Translations under genes and position numbers: made by a program
From: an uncultured Prevotellaceae bacterium
GTDB taxonomy: Bacteria > Bacteroidota > Bacteroidia > Bacteroidales > Bacteroidaceae
Assembly: GCA_947166655.1 (NCBI GenBank)
Contig: CAMVFC010000020.1
Coordinates: 1 to 37,389, forward strand
Reading direction: 5' to 3'
DNA: 37,389 nucleotides
Notes under the pieces: generated by a model
The model's database searches: none
What the model saw: only the letters and a program-made list of their open reading frames with translations
What the model was told of the DNA's origin: nothing
Part shown: in pieces, positions 1-7,433 of the stretch
Layout of the letters: the number at the start of each line of letters is the position of its first letter
How positions within the stretch are numbered: position 1 is the stretch's first letter

Positions 1-562
1 ATGCAGTAACAAATACACCCTTTTTCGCTATTTTGACCCCGTTTTTGCCATTTATCTATCACTTCTATCACCTATCTATCACCTCATCTGTCACTTCGTA
101 CTTATCTTATTAACAGTGTGCTAACCTAATTTTTGTGATAGAGTGATAGATGATTTGGAAAATTGCGAGGTGCGCGCGTGCGAGTGGGAAGCACAGTTTG
201 CAGTTATCCCTCAACCTGAATGTGATCAGTAGGGCAAGTCATCCCTCCCCCTTTATCACCTCGTACACATCTTATGAGCAATGTATGACCCTCAGTATAC
301 ATATTTTAATTATCGCGCGTGTAGATGCATGTTTTCCGTGGGCAAACCCATGTGAGGCCGCTGGCTTTCTGTGTCGAAAGAAGATTCGGTGATGTGTCAA
401 CATTTTTTATCCGAAGAATCATTTTCTTCTGTCCGTTTCACCCAAGTTCAAGGAAAAATGATTATATTTGTGCTCAATTCTGGTGCGAACCTGTTGTTTC
501 AGGGCGCAAAAGACGCTTTTCAAAGCAAGATAATCGCTTCATTTATTCAATTTTAATTCATT
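1..562. other. Leading intergenic region, no convincing gene
   Basis: No reading frame here looks like a protein; the short ORFs that exist are low-complexity and lack any family feature. The first 150 bases hold TCTATCAC direct and inverted repeats, described separately. From about 380 the sequence is AT-rich and leads into the flavoprotein gene. A TATATTTG box at 463-470 matches the Bacteroidetes -7 consensus TAnnTTTG and would give a leader of roughly 85-90 nt, but no well-placed TTTG lies upstream of it, so the promoter call is weak. Confidence 0.5.
55..150. repeat. Iteron-like TCTATCAC repeats, direct and inverted
   Basis: TCTATCAC occurs at 55-62, 64-71 and 75-82, with a one-base variant TCTGTCAC at 87-94. 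Its reverse complement GTGATAGA occurs at 135-142 and 143-150. The two halves can pair over about 17 bases with one bulge. The pattern is seen directly; whether it is a protein-binding array, part of a decayed mobile element or simple repeat expansion cannot be told from the window edge. Confidence 0.6.
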
Positions 563-1078
563 ATGAAGATTCTGGTTCTACAGTCTTCGCCAAGAGCGAA
601 GGGAAGTACCGCCTGGATGGCGGACGAGTACAAGAAGGCCGCAGAGGCCGCGGGTCACGAAGTGACGCTGGTGGATGTAGCCAAGAAGAAGATTGCCGGC
701 TGTCTGGCCTGCGAGTATTGCCATGGCAAGGGCGAAGGCGCCTGCGTCCAGAAGGACGACATGCAAGAACTGTACCCCCTCCTCGCTGAGGCTGAAGTGA
801 TCGTGATAGCCACGCCCATCTACTACTTCACTTTCAACTCTCAGATGCAAGCCGCCATCCACCGCTGCTACAATATGATGACGCTGCCCAAGGTGAAGAA
901 GCTCGCCCTGCTCCTGTCCTCCTACTCGCCCGGCGTGTACGATGCCGCCATCGCTCAGTACCGCTACCTTTGCGGCTACTGGAAAGCTGCCGAAGCCGGC
1001 ATCGTGACCGCCAGCTATGAGGAACAGAAGACCGACGCCACCAGGCAGAAGATCCTGGACATCGTGGGGCAACTCTAA
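563..1078 (+). CDS. Flavodoxin-fold NAD(P)H-dependent FMN reductase, iron-sulfur flavoprotein type
   Basis: This 171-residue protein has the flavodoxin-like fold of NADPH-dependent FMN reductases. The N-terminal strand MKILVLQ is followed by the FMN phosphate loop SSPRAKGSTAWM (residues 8-19), and TPIYYFTFNSQMQAAI near residue 84 is the second flavin-contact region. Cysteines 47, 50, 53 and 61 form CX2CX2CX7C, which fits the compact motif that holds a 4Fe-4S cluster in archaeal and bacterial iron-sulfur flavoproteins. It probably shuttles electrons between a reduced donor and an unknown acceptor in the cytoplasm. The ATG at 563 is the only sensible start. The gene stands alone and ends before a hairpin terminator. 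The fold is secure; cluster binding is inferred from the motif. Confidence 0.85.
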   Translation: MKILVLQSSPRAKGSTAWMADEYKKAAEAAGHEVTLVDVAKKKIAGCLACEYCHGKGEGACVQKDDMQELYPLLAEAEVIVIATPIYYFTFNSQMQAAIHRCYNMMTLPKVKKLALLLSSYSPGVYDAAIAQYRYLCGYWKAAEAGIVTASYEEQKTDATRQKILDIVGQL

Positions 1079-1143
1079 AGACTGCTTACAGTTCAGACAA
1101 TAGACCGCTCTCACTGCTGTTTCAGTGAAACGGCAGTCCTCCC

Positions 1144-1174
1144 ATAGCCCATTTGCCTTGTGCGAATGGGCTAT
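1144..1174 (+). terminator. Hairpin terminator after flavoprotein gene
   Basis: ATAGCCCATT (1144-1153) and AATGGGCTAT (1165-1174) form a perfect 10-bp stem with an 11-nt loop, followed by a pyrimidine-rich stretch. A weaker hairpin (CTGC-GTTTC / GAAAC-GCAG) lies just before it at about 1115-1137. Confidence 0.65.
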
Positions 1175-1315
1175 TCTCATTCTCTCCAGAGGCGATGAGG
1201 ACGCACGCTCTTCACGAGGCTCAGAGATGCCGGCCTTTCAGCCGAAATAAGTTCCTATTTTCAGCTCCCATCCCACTTTTCCTTTGCTTTTTCTCGTTAT
1301 CTCAACAAATCTTTG

Positions 1316-1323
1316 TACTTTTG
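1316..1323 (+). promoter_or_regulatory. Candidate -7 box (TACTTTTG) for YccF gene
   Basis: TACTTTTG fits TAnnTTTG and lies 20 bases before the YccF ATG. The nearest upstream TTTG (1283-1286) is 29 bases away, longer than the usual 19-21, so only the -7 half is supported. Confidence 0.4.
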
Positions 1324-1343
1324 TGCCGTTGAAGCTACGCATT

Positions 1344-1709
1344 ATGAAGACATTGGGAAATATCATCTGGGTATTGTTTGGCGGTCTGGAGATCGCCTTT
1401 CAATATATGCTTTCCAGCTTTATACTGATGATTACGATTATAGGGATTCCGTTTGGACTTCAGACACTGAAACTGGGGCTGCTGGCGCTGTGGCCCTTCG
1501 GGTCGAAGGTGAGGAAGAGACCGAACAGCGGATGCCTGAACACGGTGATGAACGTGGTGTGGTTGCTGTGCGGCGGATTGCTCATCTGGCTGCATCACAT
1601 CCTGCTGGGCATCGTGTTCTGCATCACTGTCATCGGTATTCCCTTTGGAAAAATGCATTTCCGGTTGGCAAAGTTGGCGCTCTCGCCGTTCGGTAAGGAC
1701 ATCGTATGA
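1344..1709 (+). CDS. yccF: YccF family inner-membrane protein
   Basis: This 121-residue integral membrane protein belongs to the YccF family. It contains the duplicated YccF repeat: each half is a hydrophobic hairpin ending in ITIIGIPFG or ITVIGIPFG followed by a basic, aromatic segment (LGLLALWPFGSKV and LAKLALSPFG). The E. coli protein has the same two-repeat plan and similar length. The biochemical role of the family is unknown. I take the ATG at 1344 rather than the one at 1284, because the repeat begins there and the candidate -7 box lies between the two. The downstream thioesterase begins 83 bp later on the same strand, so the two may be co-transcribed. Confidence 0.85.
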   Translation: MKTLGNIIWVLFGGLEIAFQYMLSSFILMITIIGIPFGLQTLKLGLLALWPFGSKVRKRPNSGCLNTVMNVVWLLCGGLLIWLHHILLGIVFCITVIGIPFGKMHFRLAKLALSPFGKDIV

Positions 1710-1792
1710 GATGTGCAGCATAGCCTCTCTGAATGCCATGTGCATCGACCGCGTCATCAACAACTTGGCAACTCCAATTTCTTACTATAACT

Positions 1793-2263
1793 ATGCTTAA
1801 AAGGATTATCAATCCGTGGAGCGGCCGTCCCGAGTACAACTGCTTCGGATGCGCTCCGAATAATCCTTTCGGACTGCACATGCAGTTCTTTGAGGATGGC
1901 GATTACATCGTGAGTACCTGGCGCCCGGAAAAGAATTATCAGGGGTGGGTGGACACTATGCATGGCGGCGTGCTGAGCACGCTGATTGATGAGACATGCG
2001 GATGGGTGGTGACACGTAAGATGCAGACGAGCGGCTTCACGACCAGTCTGAGTGTCAAGTTCCGAAAGGCTGTATCGACCAACGAACCACAGCTGACCAT
2101 TCGCGCCAACATCGTGAAGCAGATGCGCAATCTGCTGTTCATCCACGCGGAAATCACTAACGCCGCAGGAGAACTGTGCGTCGAGGGTGAGGCTACGTAT
2201 TTCCTGATGGACCCGGAGAAGGCTATGGCGATGGGCTTCGAACGGTGTGAAGTGGAGGAATAG
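1793..2263 (+). CDS. PaaI-family hotdog-fold thioesterase
   Basis: This 156-residue hotdog-fold protein resembles PaaI-type acyl-CoA thioesterases. Its central helix carries the family signature MHGGVLSTLIDETCGWVV, where the HGG turn and the following Asp/Glu shape the active site, followed by the beta-hairpin TSLSVKFRKAV. The N-terminus has a CFGCAPNNPFGLHMQF motif common in this subgroup. It probably hydrolyses an acyl-CoA thioester in the cytoplasm; the substrate cannot be predicted. The ATG at 1793 (MLKRIINPW) is chosen because the upstream extension to 1733 has no family similarity. Confidence 0.85.
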   Translation: MLKRIINPWSGRPEYNCFGCAPNNPFGLHMQFFEDGDYIVSTWRPEKNYQGWVDTMHGGVLSTLIDETCGWVVTRKMQTSGFTTSLSVKFRKAVSTNEPQLTIRANIVKQMRNLLFIHAEITNAAGELCVEGEATYFLMDPEKAMAMGFERCEVEE

Positions 2264-2351
2264 ATATCTTCCATGTGACCTTGTGGCGAGTGTCGGACTC
2301 TGAATGGGCCGCAGCGAACAGGGCGGATGTGGAAACTGTTTTGATGAGGTA

Positions 2352-2367
2352 GGCGTTAAAAAACGCC
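2352..2367. terminator. Small perfect hairpin between thioesterase and transporter
   Basis: GGCGTT (2352-2357), AAAA loop, AACGCC (2362-2367). It sits just before the transporter promoter. There is no T-run directly after it, so termination is possible rather than clear. Confidence 0.35.
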
Positions 2368-2370
2368 CAA

Positions 2371-2405
2371 TTTGCACGCGGTTACAGTCTTTTTTTGTAT
2401 CTTTG
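2371..2405 (+). promoter_or_regulatory. Bacteroidetes-type promoter of the nucleoside transporter gene
   Basis: TTTG at 2371-2374 and TATCTTTG at 2398-2405 match the -33 and -7 elements of the Bacteroidetes primary sigma factor. The spacer is 23 bases, slightly longer than the usual 19-21. Transcription would start about 30 bases before the ATG at 2442. Confidence 0.55.
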
Positions 2406-2441
2406 CGCCGCAACATCGAACGAAAACATCACTTTATACCT

Positions 2442-3734
2442 ATGAATCTGAAAATTAGACTGACCATTCTCAATTTTATTGAGTTTGCGGTGTGGGGCGC
2501 CTATCTGACGTCCATGGGCACGTATCTGGCTGGTGTGGGACTGGCTTCCAACATCGGTTGGTTCTATTCCGTGCAGGGCATCGTGTCGATCTTCATGCCT
2601 GCACTGATGGGTATTGTAGCCGACCGCTGGATGGAGGGGCAGCGTGTGCTGAGCCTCTGCCATGCGTTGGCAGGTTTGTTCATGATCGGCGCTTCGACGT
2701 ATGCCTATCAAGCGGGCGACGGCGTGCAGTTCGCTCCGCTGTTTGCCCTGTACACCTTGTCGGTGGCGTTCTTCATGCCGACCATCGCACTGGGATATTC
2801 CGTGGCGTATGCGGCACTGGAGGGCGCAGGCTACGACAGCGTGAAGGCCTTCCCGCCCATCCGCGTCTGGGGCACAGTGGGCTTCATCGTGACGATGTGG
2901 GTGGTGGACCTCTGCGGCCTACAGGCAACGCCCGGGCAGTGGATGGTGAGTGGTTGTCTGAGTCTTGTGATGGCTGCCTACTCACTGACGATGCCTCGTA
3001 TGCGCATCAAAAAAGATGGCGCGCAGAAGACGCTTGCCGAGGCTCTTGGTCTGAACGCCTTTAAGCTGTTCTTGAATCCGCGCATGGCGATGTTCTTCAT
3101 TTTCGCCATGTTGCTGGGTGTCTGCCTGCAGATTACCAACGGCTTCGCCAATCCCTTCATTACGTCGTTCGGTGCCATCCCCGAATATGCCGACACGTTC
3201 GGTGTGCAGCACGCCAATATCCTGATTTCGCTCTCGCAGATGAGCGAGACGCTGTGCATCCTGCTGATTCCTTTCTTCCTCTCCCGTTTTGGCATTAAGA
3301 AGGTGGTGCTCATAGCCCTGCTGGCGTGGGTGCTGCGCTTCGGCTTCTTCGGCATGGGCGACCCGGGCAGCGGTGTATGGCTGTTTGTGTTGTCGATGCT
3401 GGTCTATGGTGTGGCCTTCGACTTCTTTAATATTTCAGGTTCGCTGTTCGTGAATCAAGAGACGGACGAGAGCATCCGTTCGAGTGCGCAGGGTCTGTTC
3501 ATGATGATGACCAACGGCCTGGGTGCGTTCATCGGCACCATCGTCGCGCAGCAGATTATCAATCACTTCGTCTTCTTCCCGCAGGCTGCAGGCGCGACGG
3601 GAACTGAGATCATCGCTGGCTGGCAGACGTGCTGGTATATCTTTGCAGCCTACGCCCTCGTGGTGGCTATCTTCTTCGCGCTGCTGTTCAAGGACTCAAA
3701 GAAGATTGAAAAAGCTGAAGGATCGAAAAGTTGA
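2442..3734 (+). CDS. nupG: NupG-like nucleoside:H+ symporter (MFS)
   Basis: This 430-residue, 12-helix major facilitator belongs to the nucleoside:H+ symporter family. It follows E. coli NupG closely from end to end: the start MNLKIRLTILNFIEFAVWGAYL, the loop FMPALMGIVADRWM, FPPIRVWGTVGFIVTMWVVDL in the first half, then ALGLNAFKLFLNPRMAMFFIFAMLLG and YGVAFDFFNISGSLFV in the second. It should import nucleosides across the inner membrane using the proton gradient. The ATG at 2442 is preferred because NupG similarity starts there and the promoter lies just upstream; the open frame continues to 2304 without similarity. The stop codon lies in an AGTTGAAAGA-like sequence related to the octamer repeats around rsmE. 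Confidence 0.92.
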   Translation: MNLKIRLTILNFIEFAVWGAYLTSMGTYLAGVGLASNIGWFYSVQGIVSIFMPALMGIVADRWMEGQRVLSLCHALAGLFMIGASTYAYQAGDGVQFAPLFALYTLSVAFFMPTIALGYSVAYAALEGAGYDSVKAFPPIRVWGTVGFIVTMWVVDLCGLQATPGQWMVSGCLSLVMAAYSLTMPRMRIKKDGAQKTLAEALGLNAFKLFLNPRMAMFFIFAMLLGVCLQITNGFANPFITSFGAIPEYADTFGVQHANILISLSQMSETLCILLIPFFLSRFGIKKVVLIALLAWVLRFGFFGMGDPGSGVWLFVLSMLVYGVAFDFFNISGSLFVNQETDESIRSSAQGLFMMMTNGLGAFIGTIVAQQIINHFVFFPQAAGATGTEIIAGWQTCWYIFAAYALVVAIFFALLFKDSKKIEKAEGSKS

Positions 3735-3889
3735 AAGAATGAACTTTGGGCGCTGCGAGGGCCATCAAGCGTGCTTGAATGGTCGAGTCGTGAGCGCTTG
3801 GCATCACCAAAGGGATGATGCCTGACTCTTCAAGAAGAAAGGCAGTGAAGCTTAACATGATAGTTTCCTTTAACTCTTAAAATAATTCC

Positions 3890-4447
3890 GTGTTAGTACA
3901 ACTGAAGATAGACTCTGTGGCATCCATCTCGAACGATGGAGAACGCTCGATGCTCCTTCTCCGAGAAAAGGATGGTGAGCGTGTGCTGCCAATCATGATG
4001 TCCACGCGTCGTGCTCTGACGCTTTCGATGCGCTCTAAGTTGTCTCTCCCTATGCCCTTTGCGGCCACTACGGCTGATACCTATAATCTGTTGCTGAAAG
4101 GCTTCGATGTTCAAGTGACCCGCATCCAGATCACGGGAGTGAGAAACGGGGTTGTCTTCTGCTCGATCTTTGCCGAGCGGGACGGCGTGGACTTCAAGCT
4201 GGATTTCTGTCCGGCGCCCGATGCACTGGTGATTGCCGCGACCTCGCTGTGTCCGATTACGATCGAGGAGGAGATCCTGGAGGCGCAGTATATGCACAAG
4301 TCCGGCGAGAACTCCTTCGCCATCAATATCAATTCTCTCAGCAAACAGATGCTGGAAGAAGCCCTCCAGCAGGCTGTCGCTAATGAGAATTATGAAGCGG
4401 CGTCGCACCTCCGCGATGAGTTGGCGAAGCGTACAGCGTCAGAATGA
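3890..4447 (+). CDS. Bifunctional nuclease (BFN/DUF151) family protein with UVR motif
   Basis: This 185-residue protein has an N-terminal BFN (DUF151) domain, residues about 1-130, with typical segments LLLREKDGERVLPIMMS and RVTRIQITGVRNGVVFCSI-like strands. A C-terminal UVR helix pair (SKQMLEEALQQAVANENYEAASHLRDELAKR) of the UvrB/UvrC type follows. A plant BFN-domain protein has nuclease activity on RNA and DNA; bacterial members are little studied. The start is GTG at 3890: the in-frame sequence upstream is closed by stops, and the ATG in the leader (about 3857) opens only a seven-codon frame. The gene ends 34 bp before rsmE, so they may form an operon. Confidence 0.85.
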   Translation: MLVQLKIDSVASISNDGERSMLLLREKDGERVLPIMMSTRRALTLSMRSKLSLPMPFAATTADTYNLLLKGFDVQVTRIQITGVRNGVVFCSIFAERDGVDFKLDFCPAPDALVIAATSLCPITIEEEILEAQYMHKSGENSFAININSLSKQMLEEALQQAVANENYEAASHLRDELAKRTASE

Positions 4448-4465
4448 GGAGTGAAGATTTAATGG

Positions 4466-4489
4466 TTGAAAGATTGAAAAATTGAAAGA
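4466..4489 (+). repeat. Three tandem TTGAAAGA octamers at the rsmE start
   Basis: TTGAAAGA, TTGAAAAA and TTGAAAGA occupy 4466-4473, 4474-4481 and 4482-4489. The third copy provides the TTG start codon of rsmE. The same octamer recurs at the 3' end of the gene. Confidence 0.75.
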
Positions 4490-5213
4490 GCAGAGGTTTT
4501 TCTATACGCCAGCGCCCGAGGCAGGGCAACTGCCGGCTGACGAGGCACAGCATGCCATGCGTGTGTTGCGTCTGCAGATGGGTGATGATATCTATCTGAT
4601 GGACGGGCAAGGCACGTTCTATCGTGCTGTAATTTCCGCTGCCGACAATCATCATTGCCACTATCGTATCGAAGAGGCTTTGCCGCAGCAACCTGAATGG
4701 CAGGGAAGCATCCACCTGGCCGTAGCCCCGACGAAGAACATGGACCGCATGGAATGGCTGGCGGAGAAAGCTACGGAAATCGGTATGGACTGTCTGTCGC
4801 TGCTCGACTGCCGTTTCTCTGAACGTCGTATCGTCAAGGCCGAGCGTCTGGACAAAATTCTGATAGCGGCGATGAAGCAGAGTCACAAAGCCTGGAAGCC
4901 TGTGTTCGAGGAGATGATGCCGTTTACGAGGTTCATTGCCCGCGCCGACCTTCCGGCACAGCGGTTTATCGCTCATTGCTACGAGGGCGAGAAGCCTTTC
5001 CTGCTCGATGTGTTGTCTGCACAGACGCCGGCATTGGTGCTGATAGGTCCCGAGGGAGATTTCAGTATCGATGAGGTGCGTGCTGCCGAGGCAGCCGGCT
5101 TCCGCTCGGTGTCGTTGGGCACCAGCCGTCTGCGCACTGAGACTGCAGCGCTGGCAGCAGTGCATCTTATGAGATTGGCAAACAGACGTTTAATTGAAAG
5201 ATTGAAAGATTGA
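4482..5213 (+). CDS. rsmE: 16S rRNA (uracil1498-N3)-methyltransferase RsmE
   Basis: RsmE methylates N3 of U1498 in 16S rRNA of the small subunit using S-adenosylmethionine. This 243-residue protein has the N-terminal PUA-like RNA-binding domain (residues about 1-70, with DEAQHAMRVLRLQMGD) and the C-terminal SPOUT domain. There the trefoil-knot SAM motifs are clear: VAPTKNMDRMEWLAEKATEIGM, VLIGPEGDFSIDE and SLGTSRLRTETAALAAV. The family length is about 240, so it is full length. The start is TTG at 4482: an in-frame TGA at 4467-4469 leaves no upstream ATG. Both the start codon and the stop codon lie inside TTGAAAGA repeats. Probably in an operon with the BFN gene. Confidence 0.93.
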   Translation: MKEQRFFYTPAPEAGQLPADEAQHAMRVLRLQMGDDIYLMDGQGTFYRAVISAADNHHCHYRIEEALPQQPEWQGSIHLAVAPTKNMDRMEWLAEKATEIGMDCLSLLDCRFSERRIVKAERLDKILIAAMKQSHKAWKPVFEEMMPFTRFIARADLPAQRFIAHCYEGEKPFLLDVLSAQTPALVLIGPEGDFSIDEVRAAEAAGFRSVSLGTSRLRTETAALAAVHLMRLANRRLIERLKD

Positions 5214-5231
5214 AAGATTGAAGAATTGAAA
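5194..5231 (+). repeat. Tandem TTGAAAGA octamers at the rsmE stop
   Basis: Three exact TTGAAAGA copies at 5194-5217 are followed by two imperfect ones. The rsmE TGA stop (5211-5213) is formed by the third copy. Beyond them, 5231-5268 can fold into an AGCTCC / GGGGCT hairpin with an inner CTCC-TTTG-GGAG stem, a possible terminator. Confidence 0.7.
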
Positions 5232-5283
5232 GCTCCACTACATCCCTCCTTTGGGAGTGAAAGGGGCTAAATATATAATAAGT

Positions 5284-6720
5284 ATGAGTAAGAATAAACT
5301 TCTTTTGTTATCTATTCCAACTTCAGCCATCGTGGCAGTATTGGTTTATTTGTTGATGGGGCAGGGCAGCTCCTACCTCAATGCCTTGCCTCAGGATGTC
5401 GTTGCTGTAGCTCGTCTGAATGTCGCAGACTTCGTCGACGGACTTGATTTCAATGAGGCCGAGCGGAAACAACTTCTTGTGCGTTGTGCACAGGTTGATG
5501 ATGTCTCGGAGGTCGGTCTCGACCTTCGCCGTCCCATCTACGGCTTTGCCTCGCAGAAGGGCGACTTCGGTGTGGTAGCTGCTGTGGCGGACGACGACGC
5601 ACTGTCTCGTCTTTGTAAGAACTATTCAGAGAAAGGACAGGTCTCTGAAATCGTCCGCCAACGAGGTTATAATTGGACTGTCGTGAAGGGGCAGTGGCTG
5701 CTCGCCTTCGACAGTAAGAAAGCCTTGATGATGGGCCCTGCCGTCGGGGACGCCCAGGATCAGTTGCGCTCGGAGATGGTTCGCCTGCTGTCGCAGGATA
5801 GTGATGAAAGTGGCGAAGGCAAGCCCCTCTTCAAGCGGCTAAAGTCTGGAGAAGCCCTGACTGCCGTGGTGTCCCCTGAACCCGAGCTGTTGCCGTCGCC
5901 GGTGCGTTCGTTGCTGGGTTACTTCGGTGTTCATTCTGCTGCAGATGCGCTGCTGAGTCTTTCCCTCGAGTTCGATGACGAGGAACTGGAAGTGAAAGCC
6001 GATGTGCTGGCAGAGAGCGACGAGACGAAGGACGTTCTCCGCGAGATGGAAAGCGCGCTGCGCCCCCTCAAAGGTCAACTGGCGCGCTATGCCTCAGCGA
6101 CACCTCCCATCTGGCTGACGGCAAACGTGCAGGGCCGTGTGCTGTTGGACAAACTGCGGCAGACCTCTGCGCGTGGCTTGCTGGTGGCTTTTAACCTTGT
6201 GGTGGATGCCGACCGCATCGTTGAGAGTTTCGATGGCGATCTGGCTGTCGAACTGTCGCAAATTCCCTCGTCGTTAGATCTCTCTGCGCTGTCCAACGTG
6301 TCGCTCACCGCTAAAGTTGCATCGACCGATTTCCTTAGCAAGTCCTCTTCATGGGGCAATGCATGGATCGATGTGGAGAAACTCTCAGACAAGGCATTCC
6401 GCCTGAATTGGGAGACAGCACCCTTGTACTTCGGCGTCGAGGACGATGTCTTCTATCTGGGTGCACACCCCTTGGCCGCTGGCTCCTCGAATGCCCATCT
6501 GGCCGACGAAGCTGATGACATAGCAGGCAAACGCTTCTTCGCGACGGCCGAGGTGCCGGCGTTGTTGTCACCGTTAGGTCCCAAGAAAAACTTGTTGCCG
6601 TCCGTCGTGTGCAGGCTCGAACACCTGGACGTGGCGATGGAAAAGCCCGGAGAATTCAGTCTGCGCGTCACGGCTCCCAAGGGTACGAACCTCGCCAAAG
6701 AAATATTCTTAGCGCCGTAA
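5284..6720 (+). CDS. Membrane-anchored protein resembling the DUF4836 family
   Basis: This 478-residue protein starts with an uncleaved-looking hydrophobic anchor (KLLLLSIPTSAIVAVLVYLLM, residues about 5-25) followed directly by ALPQDVVAVARLNVADFVDGL. Bacteroidetes DUF4836 lipoproteins show the same pattern: 'IP.DA.AV..ID...L' after the export signal, then a long periplasmic region that begins with self-related halves. Here the anchor lacks a lipobox cysteine, so it is a signal anchor rather than a lipoprotein. The function of the family is unknown. The ATG at 5284 is chosen because the upstream extension (5251) runs through leader repeats. The next gene, an ABC ATPase, starts 68 bp downstream, so envelope-related co-transcription is possible. 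The family assignment is tentative. Confidence 0.6.
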   Translation: MSKNKLLLLSIPTSAIVAVLVYLLMGQGSSYLNALPQDVVAVARLNVADFVDGLDFNEAERKQLLVRCAQVDDVSEVGLDLRRPIYGFASQKGDFGVVAAVADDDALSRLCKNYSEKGQVSEIVRQRGYNWTVVKGQWLLAFDSKKALMMGPAVGDAQDQLRSEMVRLLSQDSDESGEGKPLFKRLKSGEALTAVVSPEPELLPSPVRSLLGYFGVHSAADALLSLSLEFDDEELEVKADVLAESDETKDVLREMESALRPLKGQLARYASATPPIWLTANVQGRVLLDKLRQTSARGLLVAFNLVVDADRIVESFDGDLAVELSQIPSSLDLSALSNVSLTAKVASTDFLSKSSSWGNAWIDVEKLSDKAFRLNWETAPLYFGVEDDVFYLGAHPLAAGSSNAHLADEADDIAGKRFFATAEVPALLSPLGPKKNLLPSVVCRLEHLDVAMEKPGEFSLRVTAPKGTNLAKEIFLAP

Positions 6721-6788
6721 CCTCCTCGCTCTTATGCCTCGCATTTGCAGCGCTCCACACTTGAAGAACCTTTTAAATTCTGAACTCC

Positions 6789-7433
6789 TTGAATAAAATC
6801 TCCCTCCAGGCCCCTCTCCCACAGGTGTTTGCCCAGCGTACAGATCTCGTTTCTGACGTCTGGGGAAAGGACACCACCTTTGAGCGCGGCCATCTTTATC
6901 TGATAGAAGCTGCCAGCGGTACAGGCAAATCCTCGCTGTGCAGCTTCCTTATCGGCTATCGTCACGACTACCATGGGCAAATCTGTTTCGACGATCGCGA
7001 TGTCCGGCGGTTCGGCGCTTCGGAATGGACCTCGCTGAGACGCCATTCCCTCAGTCACATATTCCAAGAACTACGTCTCTTTCCCGAGCTGAGTGCCTGG
7101 GAGAACGTGCAGGTAAAGAACCAGTTGACGCACCACAAGAGTGATGCAGACATCATTGCTTGGTTTGAGCGTTTGGGCATTGCCGACAAGCGCGATACGA
7201 AAGTGGGGCGCATGAGTTTTGGTCAGCAGCAGCGTGTGGCGCTGATGCGAGCCCTCTGTCAACCTTTCGATTTCCTCCTGGCCGATGAACCTGTCAGCCA
7301 TCTGGATGCCGACAACTGCCGCATCGTTGGCGAACTGATGATGGCAGAAGCCCGCCGACAAGGTGCCGGGGTCATCGTCACCAGCATCGGTTACCACATG
7401 GATTTACCTTATGAAAAGATTTATCGTCTATGA
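6789..7433 (+). CDS. ABC transporter ATP-binding protein (LolD/MacB type)
   Basis: This 214-residue ABC ATPase carries the full set of motifs: Walker A EAASGTGKSS (residues 40-49), Q-loop HIFQELRLFPELS, signature MSFGQQQRVALMRAL, Walker B FDFLLADEPVSHLD and a shortened region after it. The serine-rich SFGQQQ signature and the small size fit the LolD/FtsE/MacB group, which works with FtsX-like permeases rather than solute importers. The only start preserving the N-terminal strand is TTG at 6789. Its stop overlaps the next start by 4 bp (ATGA at 7430-7433), showing translational coupling with the permease. It should power a mechanotransmission-type complex at the inner membrane; the cargo is unknown. 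Confidence 0.9.
   Translation: MNKISLQAPLPQVFAQRTDLVSDVWGKDTTFERGHLYLIEAASGTGKSSLCSFLIGYRHDYHGQICFDDRDVRRFGASEWTSLRRHSLSHIFQELRLFPELSAWENVQVKNQLTHHKSDADIIAWFERLGIADKRDTKVGRMSFGQQQRVALMRALCQPFDFLLADEPVSHLDADNCRIVGELMMAEARRQGAGVIVTSIGYHMDLPYEKIYRL

Noticed and set aside
150..556. Short overlapping plus-strand frames before the flavoprotein gene
   Set aside because: No similarity, no conserved start context and overlap with each other; treated as intergenic.
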